From Cupriavidus sp. WGlv3 (lineage in GTDB: Bacteria; Pseudomonadota; Gammaproteobacteria; Burkholderiales; Burkholderiaceae), in assembly GCF_023952475.1 (NCBI RefSeq), contig NZ_JALHRX010000004.1, positions 186,001 to 250,000 on the forward strand: 64,000 nucleotides of DNA. The letters are read 5' to 3'. Shown here one piece after another: positions 1 to 8,881 of this stretch. The notes below the pieces were generated by a model. It searched no databases. It had not been told where the DNA came from and saw nothing but the letters and a program-made list of their open reading frames with translations. Position 1 is the first letter of the stretch. Each line of letters begins with the position of its first letter. Position numbers and translations under genes: made by a program.

Positions 1-279
1 GGCCGCGATCCCGCCAACCTGTTGCGGCTGTGGCGCCTGGTGCGGTCGCGCCCGCACCAGTACCTGGCCGATACCCCGACGCTGGCGTTCGCGGTGCTCG
101 GGCAGGCCCGCTACAGCGGCCTGCTCGCGCCCGACGTCGAGTTGCGCACCATCTCGGCCTTGCTGCAGCGCTGGGCACTGGCCGGCTATCTGCCCTGGAG
201 CGCCGGCAGCGCGCAGCTGAGCGAGGCGCTCAACCAGCGACGGCAGCCGCTGCGCATGCCAGTCGCGGCCTACGCGTGA
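1..279 (+). CDS. C-terminal part of an unidentified protein
   Basis: An open frame runs from the first base of the window to a TGA at 277-279, so the gene starts upstream and only about 92 C-terminal residues are visible. The segment is rich in Leu, Ala and Arg and looks alpha-helical, with no recognisable motif. It ends 19 bases before the start of the 691-aa gene on the same strand, so it is probably the preceding gene of the same operon. The family cannot be named from this fragment. Confidence 0.55.
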   Translation, partial: GRDPANLLRLWRLVRSRPHQYLADTPTLAFAVLGQARYSGLLAPDVELRTISALLQRWALAGYLPWSAGSAQLSEALNQRRQPLRMPVAAYA

Positions 280-298
280 TTTGCTGAAGGAGAACGTG

Positions 299-2374
299 AT
301 GAACACGAACACGGAGTCGGGTCGCGTGGAGTACGCGCTGGTGCCGACAGGCAATACCGACGGTGACTGGCACTATGACTTCACCAGGCTGACCGAAGGC
401 CACAAATACCTGAAGCTGGCGGTCTACGCCCGCGAAGGCGAGCCGCGCGAGATGGAGCAGCTGCGTCTCAAGCCTGGCAGCGAAACCAGGCTGGAGATCC
501 GCGTCGGGCCCTCGGACGCCTGGGGCCAAAAGGAAGAGGGGCTGCCCGCGGCGCTCGGCGAGGTGGCGCACACCATGCGCAAGCTGGCGGCGCTGGGCAT
601 TCCGGACGAGATGCTGTTCGCCGCCGCGGCCAAGCTGGGCGGCCGGCGCGAGGTCACCGTGACGGGCCGGCTGAAGGCACCGCCGCATCCTGACGCCGGT
701 GACGATGCCGAACCGCAAGGCGACGATACCAGCGCCGCCGGGTTCGACCCGATCGGGGCGCGGTCCGGCCCGGTGGGAGCAAAGGACTACCGCGAGCCGG
801 CAATCAGCCTCAAGCGCACCTCGCGCGACCTGACGGCGGACTGGGCGCTGTGGCTGCTGATCAAGCGCAACGCCGACATGCTGAGCTGGGACAACTACGC
901 ACGCCAGGTGGACCTGCTGTTCTTCGGCACCAGCCCGCTGCCGGCGCGCCCGGGCGCACCCGGCGGCCCGGCGCTGTACGACGAAGCCGCGCGGCTGAGC
1001 CGGCGCCGCTTCCTGCCATTCTCGGATACCGATGCCTATCGCGCCCTGAAGGTGGCCACCGAGGCCTTCGTGGTGACGTGGGGCGCGGTGGTGCCGTCCG
1101 CGCGCGACAGCGGCACCATCGCCCGGCTGCTCAGGACCGACGTCGCCGCGATCCATCTGGCCAATGACCGGCTCGGGCTGAACCTGGAGCCGGCGCAGGT
1201 GGAGGAGATCGCCGGCCAGTATTTCGGCAAGGGCGCCTCGCCGACGCTGCCTTACCTGGAGCGCGTGGTGCAGGGCCTGCAGGGCACCGACGCGGGGCGC
1301 ACCGTCGACGACATGCGCGAGTCGTTCGCGCGCTCCGGTGCGGCCGAACATCCCGCTTCGCATGCCGCAACACATCCCGCCGGCCATCTCGGCGAGCCGC
1401 TGTCGAGCTCGCGCGAACTGGTGCCGCGCGACGATGGCCCGTGCGGCGACGGCTGCCTGTGGCTGCAGCACTGGAACAACGACATCTCGGCCAAGCTGAG
1501 CGCGCCGCCGCTGATCGAACTGATCTGGAGCTACTGGATGGAGGAACTGCAGCTGGTGCAGACCATGAACGCCATCTCGCGCCGCTTCCAGAATCTGTCC
1601 GGCGGGCCCAGGGATCCGCTCAACCAGCTCGAGCTGGATCCGCTGCGGCCGGTGAGCAACATCATCTGGGGCTGGGTACAGGATGAGCAGCATCGCCTGC
1701 CGATCGAGCGGCGCGCGGCCGAATACCTGCACGAGTATGGCTTCCGCCTGTTCGGGCGCGCGGTGCCGCGCATCCAGCCGGCCGACAGCCGCAGCAAGTT
1801 CCTGGGCGCGTTCCATACGCTGCTGAACCTGTGCGTGCCGTTCTTCCGGCAGGCGGACGATACCACCGTGGTGCCGGATGGCTTCCCGTTGCTGAACGCA
1901 CTGCGCGAGGTGCACCTGATCCTGTCGGAGGGCGCGCATAACCAGTTCGGCGACCTGCCGACCACCTCGCGCATCGAGATGATGATGCAGCAGTGGATCC
2001 TGGCGCGGCCGGAGTTCCGCGAGTTCCTGCCGCGGCGCTCGATGATCGCGTACCCGGAGCCGTGGATGCACTCGGTGGAAAGCATGCGCAAGCTGCAGGG
2101 TTGGGGCGATACCAATACCTACCAGTTCTGGCAGCTGGCCACCACCGGCGAACAGATCGTGTCGTCGATCCGCTGGAGCGACTGGAATTCGGTCACCGAT
2201 CCGTCCAACGCGGCGAACTGGGCAGCGTATTTCCGCCCCGAGATCCAGACCTATATCCACTCGTACCGGGCCGTCACCGGCGTGGACATCGGCGCCGAGC
2301 CGGTCGACGTGCAGGTGCCGGGCATGCACCTGCTGCGCCGGCTGCAAGAGCACCGGGGTGCGCGGGTGGCCTGA
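299..2374 (+). CDS. Uncharacterised 691-aa protein, second gene of the unknown cluster
   Basis: The ATG at 299 is preceded by AAGGAG (287-292), which favours it over an in-frame TTG at 281. I recognise no family. The first ~130 residues look beta-rich and globular. A Pro/Asp/Gly-rich linker follows, then a long mostly helical region with many Trp and aromatic residues. A His/Ala-rich low-complexity stretch lies about residues 350-370 and a CGDGC cysteine pair near residue 385. There is no signal peptide or obvious membrane segment, so it is probably cytoplasmic. It precedes the PLP-enzyme, GIY-YIG and amidohydrolase genes on the same strand, and could be a structural or scaffold component of that system. 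This role is inference from position only. Confidence 0.8.
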   Translation: MNTNTESGRVEYALVPTGNTDGDWHYDFTRLTEGHKYLKLAVYAREGEPREMEQLRLKPGSETRLEIRVGPSDAWGQKEEGLPAALGEVAHTMRKLAALGIPDEMLFAAAAKLGGRREVTVTGRLKAPPHPDAGDDAEPQGDDTSAAGFDPIGARSGPVGAKDYREPAISLKRTSRDLTADWALWLLIKRNADMLSWDNYARQVDLLFFGTSPLPARPGAPGGPALYDEAARLSRRRFLPFSDTDAYRALKVATEAFVVTWGAVVPSARDSGTIARLLRTDVAAIHLANDRLGLNLEPAQVEEIAGQYFGKGASPTLPYLERVVQGLQGTDAGRTVDDMRESFARSGAAEHPASHAATHPAGHLGEPLSSSRELVPRDDGPCGDGCLWLQHWNNDISAKLSAPPLIELIWSYWMEELQLVQTMNAISRRFQNLSGGPRDPLNQLELDPLRPVSNIIWGWVQDEQHRLPIERRAAEYLHEYGFRLFGRAVPRIQPADSRSKFLGAFHTLLNLCVPFFRQADDTTVVPDGFPLLNALREVHLILSEGAHNQFGDLPTTSRIEMMMQQWILARPEFREFLPRRSMIAYPEPWMHSVESMRKLQGWGDTNTYQFWQLATTGEQIVSSIRWSDWNSVTDPSNAANWAAYFRPEIQTYIHSYRAVTGVDIGAEPVDVQVPGMHLLRRLQEHRGARVA

Positions 2375-2434
2375 GCGTGGCCCAGCGGGAACGGCAGGGA
2401 TAGCCAGGACAGGGGAGAGGAGAGGCAGGCGGCC

Positions 2435-3574
2435 ATGATCGATTTCACGTCGGTGCTCTACCTGGGCATGTCGCATCCCGCCGCGCAACTGGGCAGCTAT
2501 GCAGCGCTCACGACCGGCACGCCTGCCGCGCTGGCGGTGTCGCCGCTGGCCGGCACGCTGGCGGCGCAGGCGGCGGCGCTGCAGGGTTGCGAGGCGGGCC
2601 TGGCCGGGCCGTCGACGCTGCACCTGTCGCTCGACCTGTTCGACCGGCTCGGGCGCACGCATGCGCTGGTGGCGGATGACACCCTCTATCCGGTGATGCG
2701 CTGGGGGCTCGAGCGGGTGCGCGGACTCGGCGCCCCGGTCACGCTGTTCCGCCATGCCGACCTGGCCGACCTGGCGCGGCGACTGCGCCAGGGCACCGGC
2801 ACCCGTCCGCCCGCGGTGGTGACCGACGGCACGCGCCGTGAAGGCGCGCCGGTGGCGCTGCGCCGCTATCTCGCGCTGGTGCGCGAGCGTGGCGGCCTGG
2901 TGGTGGTCGACCACACGCAGCTGCTGGGCCTGGCCGGCGCGCAACCCGGCCCGGGACGACCATGGGGCAGCGGCGGTGGCGGGCTGCTGCGCTACGCCGG
3001 CCTGGGGCCCGCCGAGCCGGTGCTGCTGCTGGCATCGTGGGCCAAGGCCTTCGGCGCGCCGCTAGCCACGTTGTGCGGCCCCGCCGCGCTGGTGGGCGAG
3101 ATCGCCCGCGACGGCCCGACCCAGGCTCATTGCAGCGCTGCCTCGCAGGCCGCGCTGCTGGCCGGCCTGAACGCGCTGGCACGCAACGGTTGCGATGGCG
3201 ACGCGCTGCGGGCGGCGTTGCTCGAGCGCGTGCGGCGCCTGCGGCGGGGTTTGCGCTGGCTGGCGCAGCACCGCTTGCCGGACCTGCAAATCAGCGTGCC
3301 GCTGCACCCCATGCAGCAGTTGCGGCTGGGGTCTGCCGGGCGCACGAGCGCGCTGCACGCGGGGCTGCGCGCCGCGGGCTTCCGCACCGCGTTGCTGCGG
3401 CAGGCCGAAGGGCGCTGCGCGGTGGCGGTGGTGGTGCGTGCCAGCCATGCGCCGCAAGAGATTGACGGCCTGCTGGCGGCGCTTGCCGCGCTGGCGGGCC
3501 AGCCGGCCGCGCCGCGCGGGCGTGCGCCGCCGGCCTATCGGGAGAGCCTCCATGTTCAAGACTGCGGAAGGTGA
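2435..3574 (+). CDS. PLP-dependent alpha-oxoamine-synthase-like protein
   Basis: This 379-aa protein resembles fold-type I PLP enzymes of the alpha-oxoamine synthase / class II aminotransferase group (the KBL, BioF and SPT type). The segment VVVDHTQLLG matches the conserved Asp-containing motif that contacts the pyridine nitrogen. SWAKAFGAP has the position and context of the PLP-binding lysine. The following HCSAASQAALLAGLNAL resembles the usual helix after it. The family normally condenses an amino acid with an acyl-CoA; the substrate here is unknown. The start has a purine-rich upstream region (GGAGAGGAGAGG). The 3' end overlaps the GIY-YIG gene by 23 bases, implying translational coupling. 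The family call is moderately sure, the reaction is not. Confidence 0.7.
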   Translation: MIDFTSVLYLGMSHPAAQLGSYAALTTGTPAALAVSPLAGTLAAQAAALQGCEAGLAGPSTLHLSLDLFDRLGRTHALVADDTLYPVMRWGLERVRGLGAPVTLFRHADLADLARRLRQGTGTRPPAVVTDGTRREGAPVALRRYLALVRERGGLVVVDHTQLLGLAGAQPGPGRPWGSGGGGLLRYAGLGPAEPVLLLASWAKAFGAPLATLCGPAALVGEIARDGPTQAHCSAASQAALLAGLNALARNGCDGDALRAALLERVRRLRRGLRWLAQHRLPDLQISVPLHPMQQLRLGSAGRTSALHAGLRAAGFRTALLRQAEGRCAVAVVVRASHAPQEIDGLLAALAALAGQPAAPRGRAPPAYRESLHVQDCGR

Positions 3575-4373
3575 AACACTGGAACTGGCGCCATGGCGCA
3601 TGCGCCGGCTGCTGCGGCTGCTGGCGGAGGTGCGCCGCTACCCGGCCGGCACGCCGCCGCAGGCACTGCTGACCGACCTGCGCCAGTTGGTGGCCCGTGC
3701 ACGGCGCATCGGCACGCCGTCGCGCCGCGGCACGGCGCGGTACGAGAGCCGGCTGGATAGCGGCGGCGCGCATGGCGGGGCTTGCTGCCGCGCCTGCCTG
3801 CTGGCCCGGCGCCAGGCGGGGCGCCTGTCGCTGGTGGGGCTCAGCCTGGACCGGTGGCGCGCGCCGGCAAGCCGGTACGAGATCGAGCCCACGCTTGCCG
3901 AACTGGTGTTCGAGTCCGAGCCCAAATCCGCCAACGTGACGCTGCAATGGCGGCGCTGGCCCAGCCTGGACGCCGCCGCGCGCGCCACGCGCGGTGGTGG
4001 CGTCTACCTGTTCCAGCGCGGCGCGACGCCAGTCTATGTCGGCACGGCAGCCAGCCTGCCAGCGCGGCTGGGCGTGCATGGCTGGTACCACGCACGCCAG
4101 GGCAGCGCGCGCGCCGGCGCCTCGTGCACTTGCGCGCCGCCGCTGACGGTATGGACGGCCAACGTGGCCAGCGCCGGCGAGCGCGCGGCGGTCGAGCACG
4201 CCATCGTGCGCACGCTTGCCAACAAGGGCTTCGCGCTGGCCAATGACAAGCTGCGCGGCACGGTCAACGTCGGCAGCGGCCTGTCGATCCGCAACCTGGT
4301 CCCGGCCGGCATCCTCGCCGCCGGCAATGACCTGAGCTACGGCCCCGGCCAGCGCTTCGAGCTGTCGCGATGA
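3552..4373 (+). CDS. GIY-YIG-domain protein
   Basis: This 273-aa protein starts at an ATG inside the end of the PLP-enzyme gene. The C-terminal half carries a GIY-YIG-like signature: GVY near residue 149, YVG near 162 with the usual spacing, then an Arg and His in the following helix (LPARLGVH), and a Glu near 215 (AAVEHAIV) at the expected catalytic position. GIY-YIG domains are endonuclease modules that use the Tyr, Arg and Glu. The N-terminal ~140 residues are Arg-rich, contain a CCRAC cysteine cluster and match nothing I know. The stop overlaps the amidohydrolase start (ATGA). Nuclease activity is plausible but inferred. Confidence 0.7.
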   Translation: MFKTAEGETLELAPWRMRRLLRLLAEVRRYPAGTPPQALLTDLRQLVARARRIGTPSRRGTARYESRLDSGGAHGGACCRACLLARRQAGRLSLVGLSLDRWRAPASRYEIEPTLAELVFESEPKSANVTLQWRRWPSLDAAARATRGGGVYLFQRGATPVYVGTAASLPARLGVHGWYHARQGSARAGASCTCAPPLTVWTANVASAGERAAVEHAIVRTLANKGFALANDKLRGTVNVGSGLSIRNLVPAGILAAGNDLSYGPGQRFELSR

Positions 4374-5203
4374 TCGTCGATTTCCATGTCCATGCCGGAC
4401 AGGGCGACGGCATGACGGGCCCGTGGGACACCACCGCGCCGCTGGCCGACTATGTCCGGCGCGCGCGGCAGGCCGGCATCGCGCATTCGGTGCTGTTGCC
4501 GGTGTTCCAGTCGGACTACGTGCGCGGCAACCGCGACGTGGCGGCGCTGGCACGCGTCGATCCCGCGCGCTTCACCGGCTTTGCCATGATCCACGCCGAA
4601 CGCGACCGGCACCGCGTGCATCGCATGATCGAGGAAGCGGTACTGCGGCTCGGCCTGCGCGGCATCAAGGTGCACCGGCACGATGCCCCGATCCACCGGC
4701 AGGTCTGCGATGCCGCGCGCCGCTGGCGGCTGCCGGTGCTGTACGACCCCGGCGGCGAGACCGGCGCGCTGCGCCTGCTGGCACAGACCCATCCCGAAGT
4801 GGCGTTCGTGTTCGCGCACCTGGGCAGCTTTGCCGACGACTGGGCGGCGCAGCGGCAAGTGGTGGACCTGATCGCGCGCTATCCCAACCTGTTTGCCGAT
4901 ACCTCGGGCGTGCGGCGCTTCGACGTGCTGGAGGAAGCGTTCCGGCGAGCCGGCCCTGGCAAGCTGCTGTTCGGTTCCGACGGCCCGTGGCTGCACCCCG
5001 GCCTGGAGCTGGCCAAGCTGCGCGCCTTGCGTCCCACGCCGGAGGCATTCGCGCGCATGGCGGGCGGTAATGCGTTGCGGCTGCTGGCGCGGGTTGCGTT
5101 GCCGCCGCCAACGTCTCTCAGAAAAAATGCGCGCAGCGGCCAGTGCATCACGCCGACGGCGCGGGCCGCACTTGCCGCCGCAACTGCAGCGCCCGCGGCG
5201 TGA
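4370..5203 (+). CDS. Amidohydrolase-2 family metal-dependent hydrolase
   Basis: This 277-aa protein fits the amidohydrolase_2 (PF04909) TIM-barrel family. It opens with an HxH metal motif (DFHVHAG, residues 4-10), has a GIKVHRH strand near residue 100, a histidine in FAHLG near 150 and the late aspartate in FGSDGPW near 204. These are the family's expected metal ligands. Members hydrolyse or decarboxylate cyclic and aromatic carboxylates, and the substrate here is unknown. Its ATG overlaps the stop of the GIY-YIG gene in an ATGA. The last 56 bases overlap the end of the convergent sigma-54 regulator, so the Ala-rich C-terminal tail may be a recent extension. Confidence 0.82.
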   Translation: MIVDFHVHAGQGDGMTGPWDTTAPLADYVRRARQAGIAHSVLLPVFQSDYVRGNRDVAALARVDPARFTGFAMIHAERDRHRVHRMIEEAVLRLGLRGIKVHRHDAPIHRQVCDAARRWRLPVLYDPGGETGALRLLAQTHPEVAFVFAHLGSFADDWAAQRQVVDLIARYPNLFADTSGVRRFDVLEEAFRRAGPGKLLFGSDGPWLHPGLELAKLRALRPTPEAFARMAGGNALRLLARVALPPPTSLRKNARSGQCITPTARAALAAATAAPAA

Positions 5204-6506
5204 CCTGCAGCAATTCCGCCGCGCGGCTGGTGCAGCCATGGCGGCTCTCGGCCACCTGCACCGCCATGGATTCGGCGATCTGGCCGATATGCTTCAGGCC
5301 GAGCCCGGCGTCGAGTGCGCCTTCGATGGCATGTCGCAGCGCTTCCGGCCAGGGGTTGACGATGTCCGCCGCAAGCTCGGTCCCCGGCACGGGGCCGTCG
5401 AGCCCGCCGGTGCTGATCACCTGGAAGCCGCGCTGGCGCTCGGCCAGGCGCGACACCACATTGCGCAGTTCGCGCACATTGCCCTGGTAGTCGCGCGTCG
5501 CCAGGTAATGCATGACCTCCGGCATCACGAGCGGCAGGCCCGGCCCGGTGCCGGCCAGGCTCTGCGCCAGGAAATGCCGCACCAGCAGCGGGATATCCTC
5601 GCGGCGCTCGGCCAGCGAGGGCGCGCGCACGGTCCACTGGGTAATGCGGAAATACAGGTCGCTGCGAAACCGGCCGGCCTGTACCTCCGCCTCGAGGTCG
5701 CGGTTGGTCGCGCACGTCAGCCGGAAATCCGACTTGCGCCAGGTGTCTTCGCCCACGCGCTTGTACATGCGTTCCTGGATCACGCGCAGCAGGCGCGCCT
5801 GCAACGGCAGCTGCAGCTCTCCCACTTCATCCAGGAACAACGTGCCGCCATCCGCCATCGCCACCGCACCGTCGCGTGCCGAGACGGCATGGGTGAAGGC
5901 GCCCTTGGCGTGGCCGAACAGCTCGCTGCCCGACAGCTCCGGGCTCAGCGTGGTGCAGTCCACCACCACGAACGGCGCGTGATGGCGCTCCGGATCGAGA
6001 TCGTGGATCAGCCGCGCCAGCAATTCCTTGCCGCAGCCGCTTTCGCCCAGCAGCAGGCAGGTGCCGCGGCCATAGCGGCCCACCTGCGCCACCGCGCGCA
6101 AGGTGGCGCGCCATGCCGGCGAGTTGCCGACGGCGCGCTCGCGCAACCACTGCGCATCCAGCACGTCCTCGACCTCGGCCAGGCGGCGCAGCCGCGAGGC
6201 CAGTTCGGTGAGCAACGCGTCATGGTCCGGCGCGCAGACCAGGTCGCAGAGGGTGGTGGGCCACCATGCCTCGGGAATGCAATGGCAACGGGTGGCGGCG
6301 GTGCATCCGGCGATAAAGGCGTCGGCGCGCGGCTCGGCGCGCAGCCAGCGCTGCGCGGCCTCGGTGACACGATTGCCGTCGGCCACCACCAGTACCGCCA
6401 GCATGCCGCGGGCGTCCTCGTCCAGCAGCAGGTGGTCCGGTAGTCCATGCTCGTGCAAATCGCGCTCGAGCCTGGCACGATCGTCGTGATACAGCACTAC
6501 GCGCAT
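5148..6506 (-). CDS. Sigma-54-dependent enhancer-binding regulator with GAFTHA loop
   Basis: This 452-aa AAA+ activator of sigma-54 RNA polymerase starts at the ATG at 6506, which has GGGGGC just upstream; an in-frame TTG at 6521 has none. Residues 1-~120 resemble a degenerate receiver-like sensor. The AAA+ domain has Walker A GESGCGKE (154-161), Walker B GTLFLDE (221-227) and an arginine-finger region. The sigma-54 contact loop reads GAFTHA (202-207) instead of GAFTGA. The C-terminal ~45 residues form a Fis-like helix-turn-helix (SRAAELLQVTPRAL). It converges on the unknown cluster and probably controls it, which would need a -24/-12 promoter upstream of the window. Confidence 0.9.
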   Translation of the reverse strand: MRVVLYHDDRARLERDLHEHGLPDHLLLDEDARGMLAVLVVADGNRVTEAAQRWLRAEPRADAFIAGCTAATRCHCIPEAWWPTTLCDLVCAPDHDALLTELASRLRRLAEVEDVLDAQWLRERAVGNSPAWRATLRAVAQVGRYGRGTCLLLGESGCGKELLARLIHDLDPERHHAPFVVVDCTTLSPELSGSELFGHAKGAFTHAVSARDGAVAMADGGTLFLDEVGELQLPLQARLLRVIQERMYKRVGEDTWRKSDFRLTCATNRDLEAEVQAGRFRSDLYFRITQWTVRAPSLAERREDIPLLVRHFLAQSLAGTGPGLPLVMPEVMHYLATRDYQGNVRELRNVVSRLAERQRGFQVISTGGLDGPVPGTELAADIVNPWPEALRHAIEGALDAGLGLKHIGQIAESMAVQVAESRHGCTSRAAELLQVTPRALQLRRQVRPAPSA

Positions 6507-6889
6507 CTTGCCCCCGCACAAAGGGAGATCATCGGCAGCGGGGCTGCGGTGCGGGGCGCGCTATCCGCGCATGCCATGCGCCGCGGAGCTGCCGGCCTGG
6601 ATCAGGCGGCGGGCTGGGGGTGTCGGTAGCGATGAGGCCGTCGGCGGCGTGACGCCGTGAACGCGTCGGAGAGGATAGTCAGGCCGGGGCAGTCCTGTGC
6701 ATGCAACCAGTTGCCGGAGCGTCGCCTGCCTGCGAGGGAAACCTGAATTGGCCGCATGGAAGCCCCCCTTTGTTTTTTGTCTCAGAATACTAGTCAGCGG
6801 CGACGGGGCAGGCAATATGAACTTAATTTAAGACTGAGATGCTGCGGCGTTACTGGCGGGCGGAGAAGGGGGAGGACCGGCGTTCGTTC
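6507..6889. other. Non-coding gap with AT-rich palindrome
   Basis: This 383-base stretch lies upstream of the sigma-54 regulator and downstream of a LysR gene, both on the minus strand. I see no convincing gene. It contains a short AT-rich palindrome, CTTAATTTAAG (6822-6832), and a pyrimidine tract at about 6764-6781. The promoter of the sigma-54 regulator probably lies here. Confidence 0.4.
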
Positions 6890-7774
6890 CTACGGCAAGC
6901 GCAAGTCCCACAACACATCCAGTACGTGTTGCGTGGAACGCTCGACGTACCCCGCACGATAGGCAATACCGAGCCGTCGCCACAACGCTGGCCGCAGCGG
7001 ACGCATGACAATGCGACTGTCGGGCAATGGGGTGGTGGCCTCATGCGGCAACAGCGCTACACCATAACCTGCCGCTACCAGGCTCTTGATCGCATCGTTG
7101 TAGTTGAGCTGAATGCGCGGCGCGGGATGGTGCCCTGCGGCCGCGAACCACTCCGTAGTCAGGCGCGACAGGCGCGTGGTCGCGTCATTGAGAATGAGCG
7201 GTTGGGCGGCGAGCCATTCCGGCGTAACGCGGGCCGGACAGCGCCAGTGCGCCGGCACAAAGGCCATCACCGGGTCGCGGCGCCAGGGCTTTATCACCAG
7301 TCCGGCCACCGGAGGCTGAGGCAGCGCGACCACCCCGATATCCAGCGTTCCATCCACCAGCCGGGACAGGGTTTCTTCCGAAGTATGCACGGCAATCTGG
7401 ATGTCGAGAGCGGGATGGTGCTCGCGCAGGACCTCCAGCGCTTGCGGCAGCAGGTGCGCGATCACGCCCGTGGACGCGCCGAGTCGCGCACGCCCTTCGA
7501 GCCCGTCTACCTGGCGTTGGATATCGTCCAGCGCCTGCTCCGCGTCCCCCAGCAGCCGGCGCGCGCGCTCCACCAGCACCGCGCCGATCGGCGTCGGCCC
7601 CACATGGCCGCGCTTGCGCAGCAGCAGCGGAGCCCCAATGCGGTCTTCGAGTTCGGCGATGTGGAGGCTGACCGTCGGCGGCGCCAGGTGCAAGGCGCGC
7701 GCCGCATCGGCAAAGGAACCACGGTCCGCAACGGCGACCAGGGTGCGCAAGCGGTCCAGGCTGATCTCTCGCAT
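6890..7774 (-). CDS. LysR-family transcriptional regulator (divergent to argC)
   Basis: This 294-aa protein has the LysR architecture. A winged helix-turn-helix occupies residues 1-60 (RLRTLVAVADRGSFADAARAL followed by PPTVSLHIAELE), then a linker helix and a periplasmic-binding-like effector domain. The ATG at 7774 is 130 bases from the divergent argC start. A near-perfect 12-bp inverted repeat lies between them, the classical LysR arrangement. It probably autoregulates and controls the argC-type gene. The effector is unknown. Confidence 0.9.
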   Translation of the reverse strand: MREISLDRLRTLVAVADRGSFADAARALHLAPPTVSLHIAELEDRIGAPLLLRKRGHVGPTPIGAVLVERARRLLGDAEQALDDIQRQVDGLEGRARLGASTGVIAHLLPQALEVLREHHPALDIQIAVHTSEETLSRLVDGTLDIGVVALPQPPVAGLVIKPWRRDPVMAFVPAHWRCPARVTPEWLAAQPLILNDATTRLSRLTTEWFAAAGHHPAPRIQLNYNDAIKSLVAAGYGVALLPHEATTPLPDSRIVMRPLRPALWRRLGIAYRAGYVERSTQHVLDVLWDLRLP

Positions 7775-7791
7775 GACGAAGTTCGGATTCA

Positions 7792-7829
7792 GGAAAGATG
7801 AATGTTGTCGTTATGAAATTCAACTTTCC
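7792..7829. promoter_or_regulatory. Inverted repeat, candidate LysR operator
   Basis: The arms GGAAAGATGAAT (7792-7803) and ATTCAACTTTCC (7818-7829) are complementary at 11 of 12 positions around a 14-base spacer. The element lies between the divergent LysR (start 7774) and argC-type (start 7905) genes, where LysR proteins bind. That it is the operator is inferred. Confidence 0.55.
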
Positions 7830-7904
7830 CTATTCTAGTCGCCCGCGCAACATAGGGGCTCGGTTTTACCTGTTCACCCCCACAGTCAGCGGAGTCATCC
7901 ACCT

Positions 7905-8834
7905 ATGAGCTCTCCCGTAGTTTTCATCGACGGCGACCAAGGCACCACCGGGCTGCAGATCCACGAGCGGCTGCGCCACCGGACCGACATCCGGCTATTC
8001 ACCCTTGCCGCTACGGAGCGAAAGGATGCGCGGCGCCGCGCCGAGGCCATCAACGCCTGCGACATCGCCATCCTCTGCTTGCCGGACGCCGCCGCGCGCG
8101 AGGCAGTGGGCGCGATTGTCAATCCTGCCGTCCGGGTGATCGACGCCAGTTCCGCGCATCGCACACAGCCGGGCTGGACTTACGGTTTTCCGGAAATGGC
8201 GCCGGGGCAGGCCGAGCAGATTGCGAACGCATCTCGGGTCACCAATCCCGGTTGCTATCCGACCGGTGCCGTTGGCCTGCTGCGTCCGCTGGCACAGGCC
8301 GGGCTGATACCGGCCGCTTACCCGATCAGCATCCATGCGGTATCCGGCTACTCCGGACGCGGGCGTGCCGGCGTGGAGGAATATGAGGGGCCGGGAACTG
8401 CCAATGCGCCTGCATACCAGGTCTATGGCCTGCCACTCGCGCACAAGCACGCGCCCGAGATCCAGCAGCACGCCGGCCTTGCGCAGCGTCCCATTTTCGT
8501 CCCGGCGTACGGATCGTTCCGCCAGGGCATCGTGCTGACGGTGCCGCTGGCGTTGCGGCAGCTGGCACCTAGGGTGGATGGCGCGACGTTACACGACTGC
8601 CTTGCGCGGCATTATGCGGAGGCTACTCATGTACGGGTCTTGCCGCTGCATGAATCGGGCGCGCTGACACATCTGGATCCGCAAGCGCTGAACGGTACGA
8701 ACGATATGCAGCTGGGCGTTTTTCACAATGCCGAAAACGGTCATGTGCTGCTGGCCGCGGTGTTCGACAACCTTGGTAAAGGGGCATCGGGGGCTGCGGT
8801 GCAGAACCTGGATTTGATGCTCGGGCGGCAGTAG
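7905..8834 (+). CDS. argC: N-acetyl-gamma-glutamyl-phosphate reductase, short type
   Basis: This 309-aa protein matches the short ArgC type. ArgC reduces N-acetylglutamyl phosphate to the semialdehyde with NADPH in arginine synthesis. The N-terminal Rossmann region begins [19 protein letters not shown]. The catalytic cysteine lies in [17 protein letters not shown] near residue 117, and [11 protein letters not shown] is a typical ArgC substrate-binding segment. It stands alone beside a LysR regulator rather than in an arg operon. It could therefore be a second copy serving a different N-acyl amino acid pathway. Confidence 0.9.
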   Translation: MSSPVVFIDGDQGTTGLQIHERLRHRTDIRLFTLAATERKDARRRAEAINACDIAILCLPDAAAREAVGAIVNPAVRVIDASSAHRTQPGWTYGFPEMAPGQAEQIANASRVTNPGCYPTGAVGLLRPLAQAGLIPAAYPISIHAVSGYSGRGRAGVEEYEGPGTANAPAYQVYGLPLAHKHAPEIQQHAGLAQRPIFVPAYGSFRQGIVLTVPLALRQLAPRVDGATLHDCLARHYAEATHVRVLPLHESGALTHLDPQALNGTNDMQLGVFHNAENGHVLLAAVFDNLGKGASGAAVQNLDLMLGRQ

Positions 8835-8881
8835 TGGCGGATGGTGCCCGGCACGCCGCTCCTGCAAGCCAAAGTGTGGCG

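Noticed and set aside
230-2944. A 904-codon open frame on the minus strand opposite the 691-aa and PLP-enzyme genes
   Set aside because: It is antisense to two well-supported genes, is rich in Arg, Gln, His and Ala as expected of high-GC shadow frames, and has no recognisable domain.
4893-6443. A 516-codon plus-strand frame opposite the sigma-54 regulator
   Set aside because: The minus strand encodes a complete AAA+ regulator with all motifs; the plus frame is a compositional shadow.
6561-6815. An 84-codon minus-strand frame between the LysR and sigma-54 genes
   Set aside because: Pro/Arg/Ser-rich with no motif and no ribosome binding site; more likely promoter or leader sequence.
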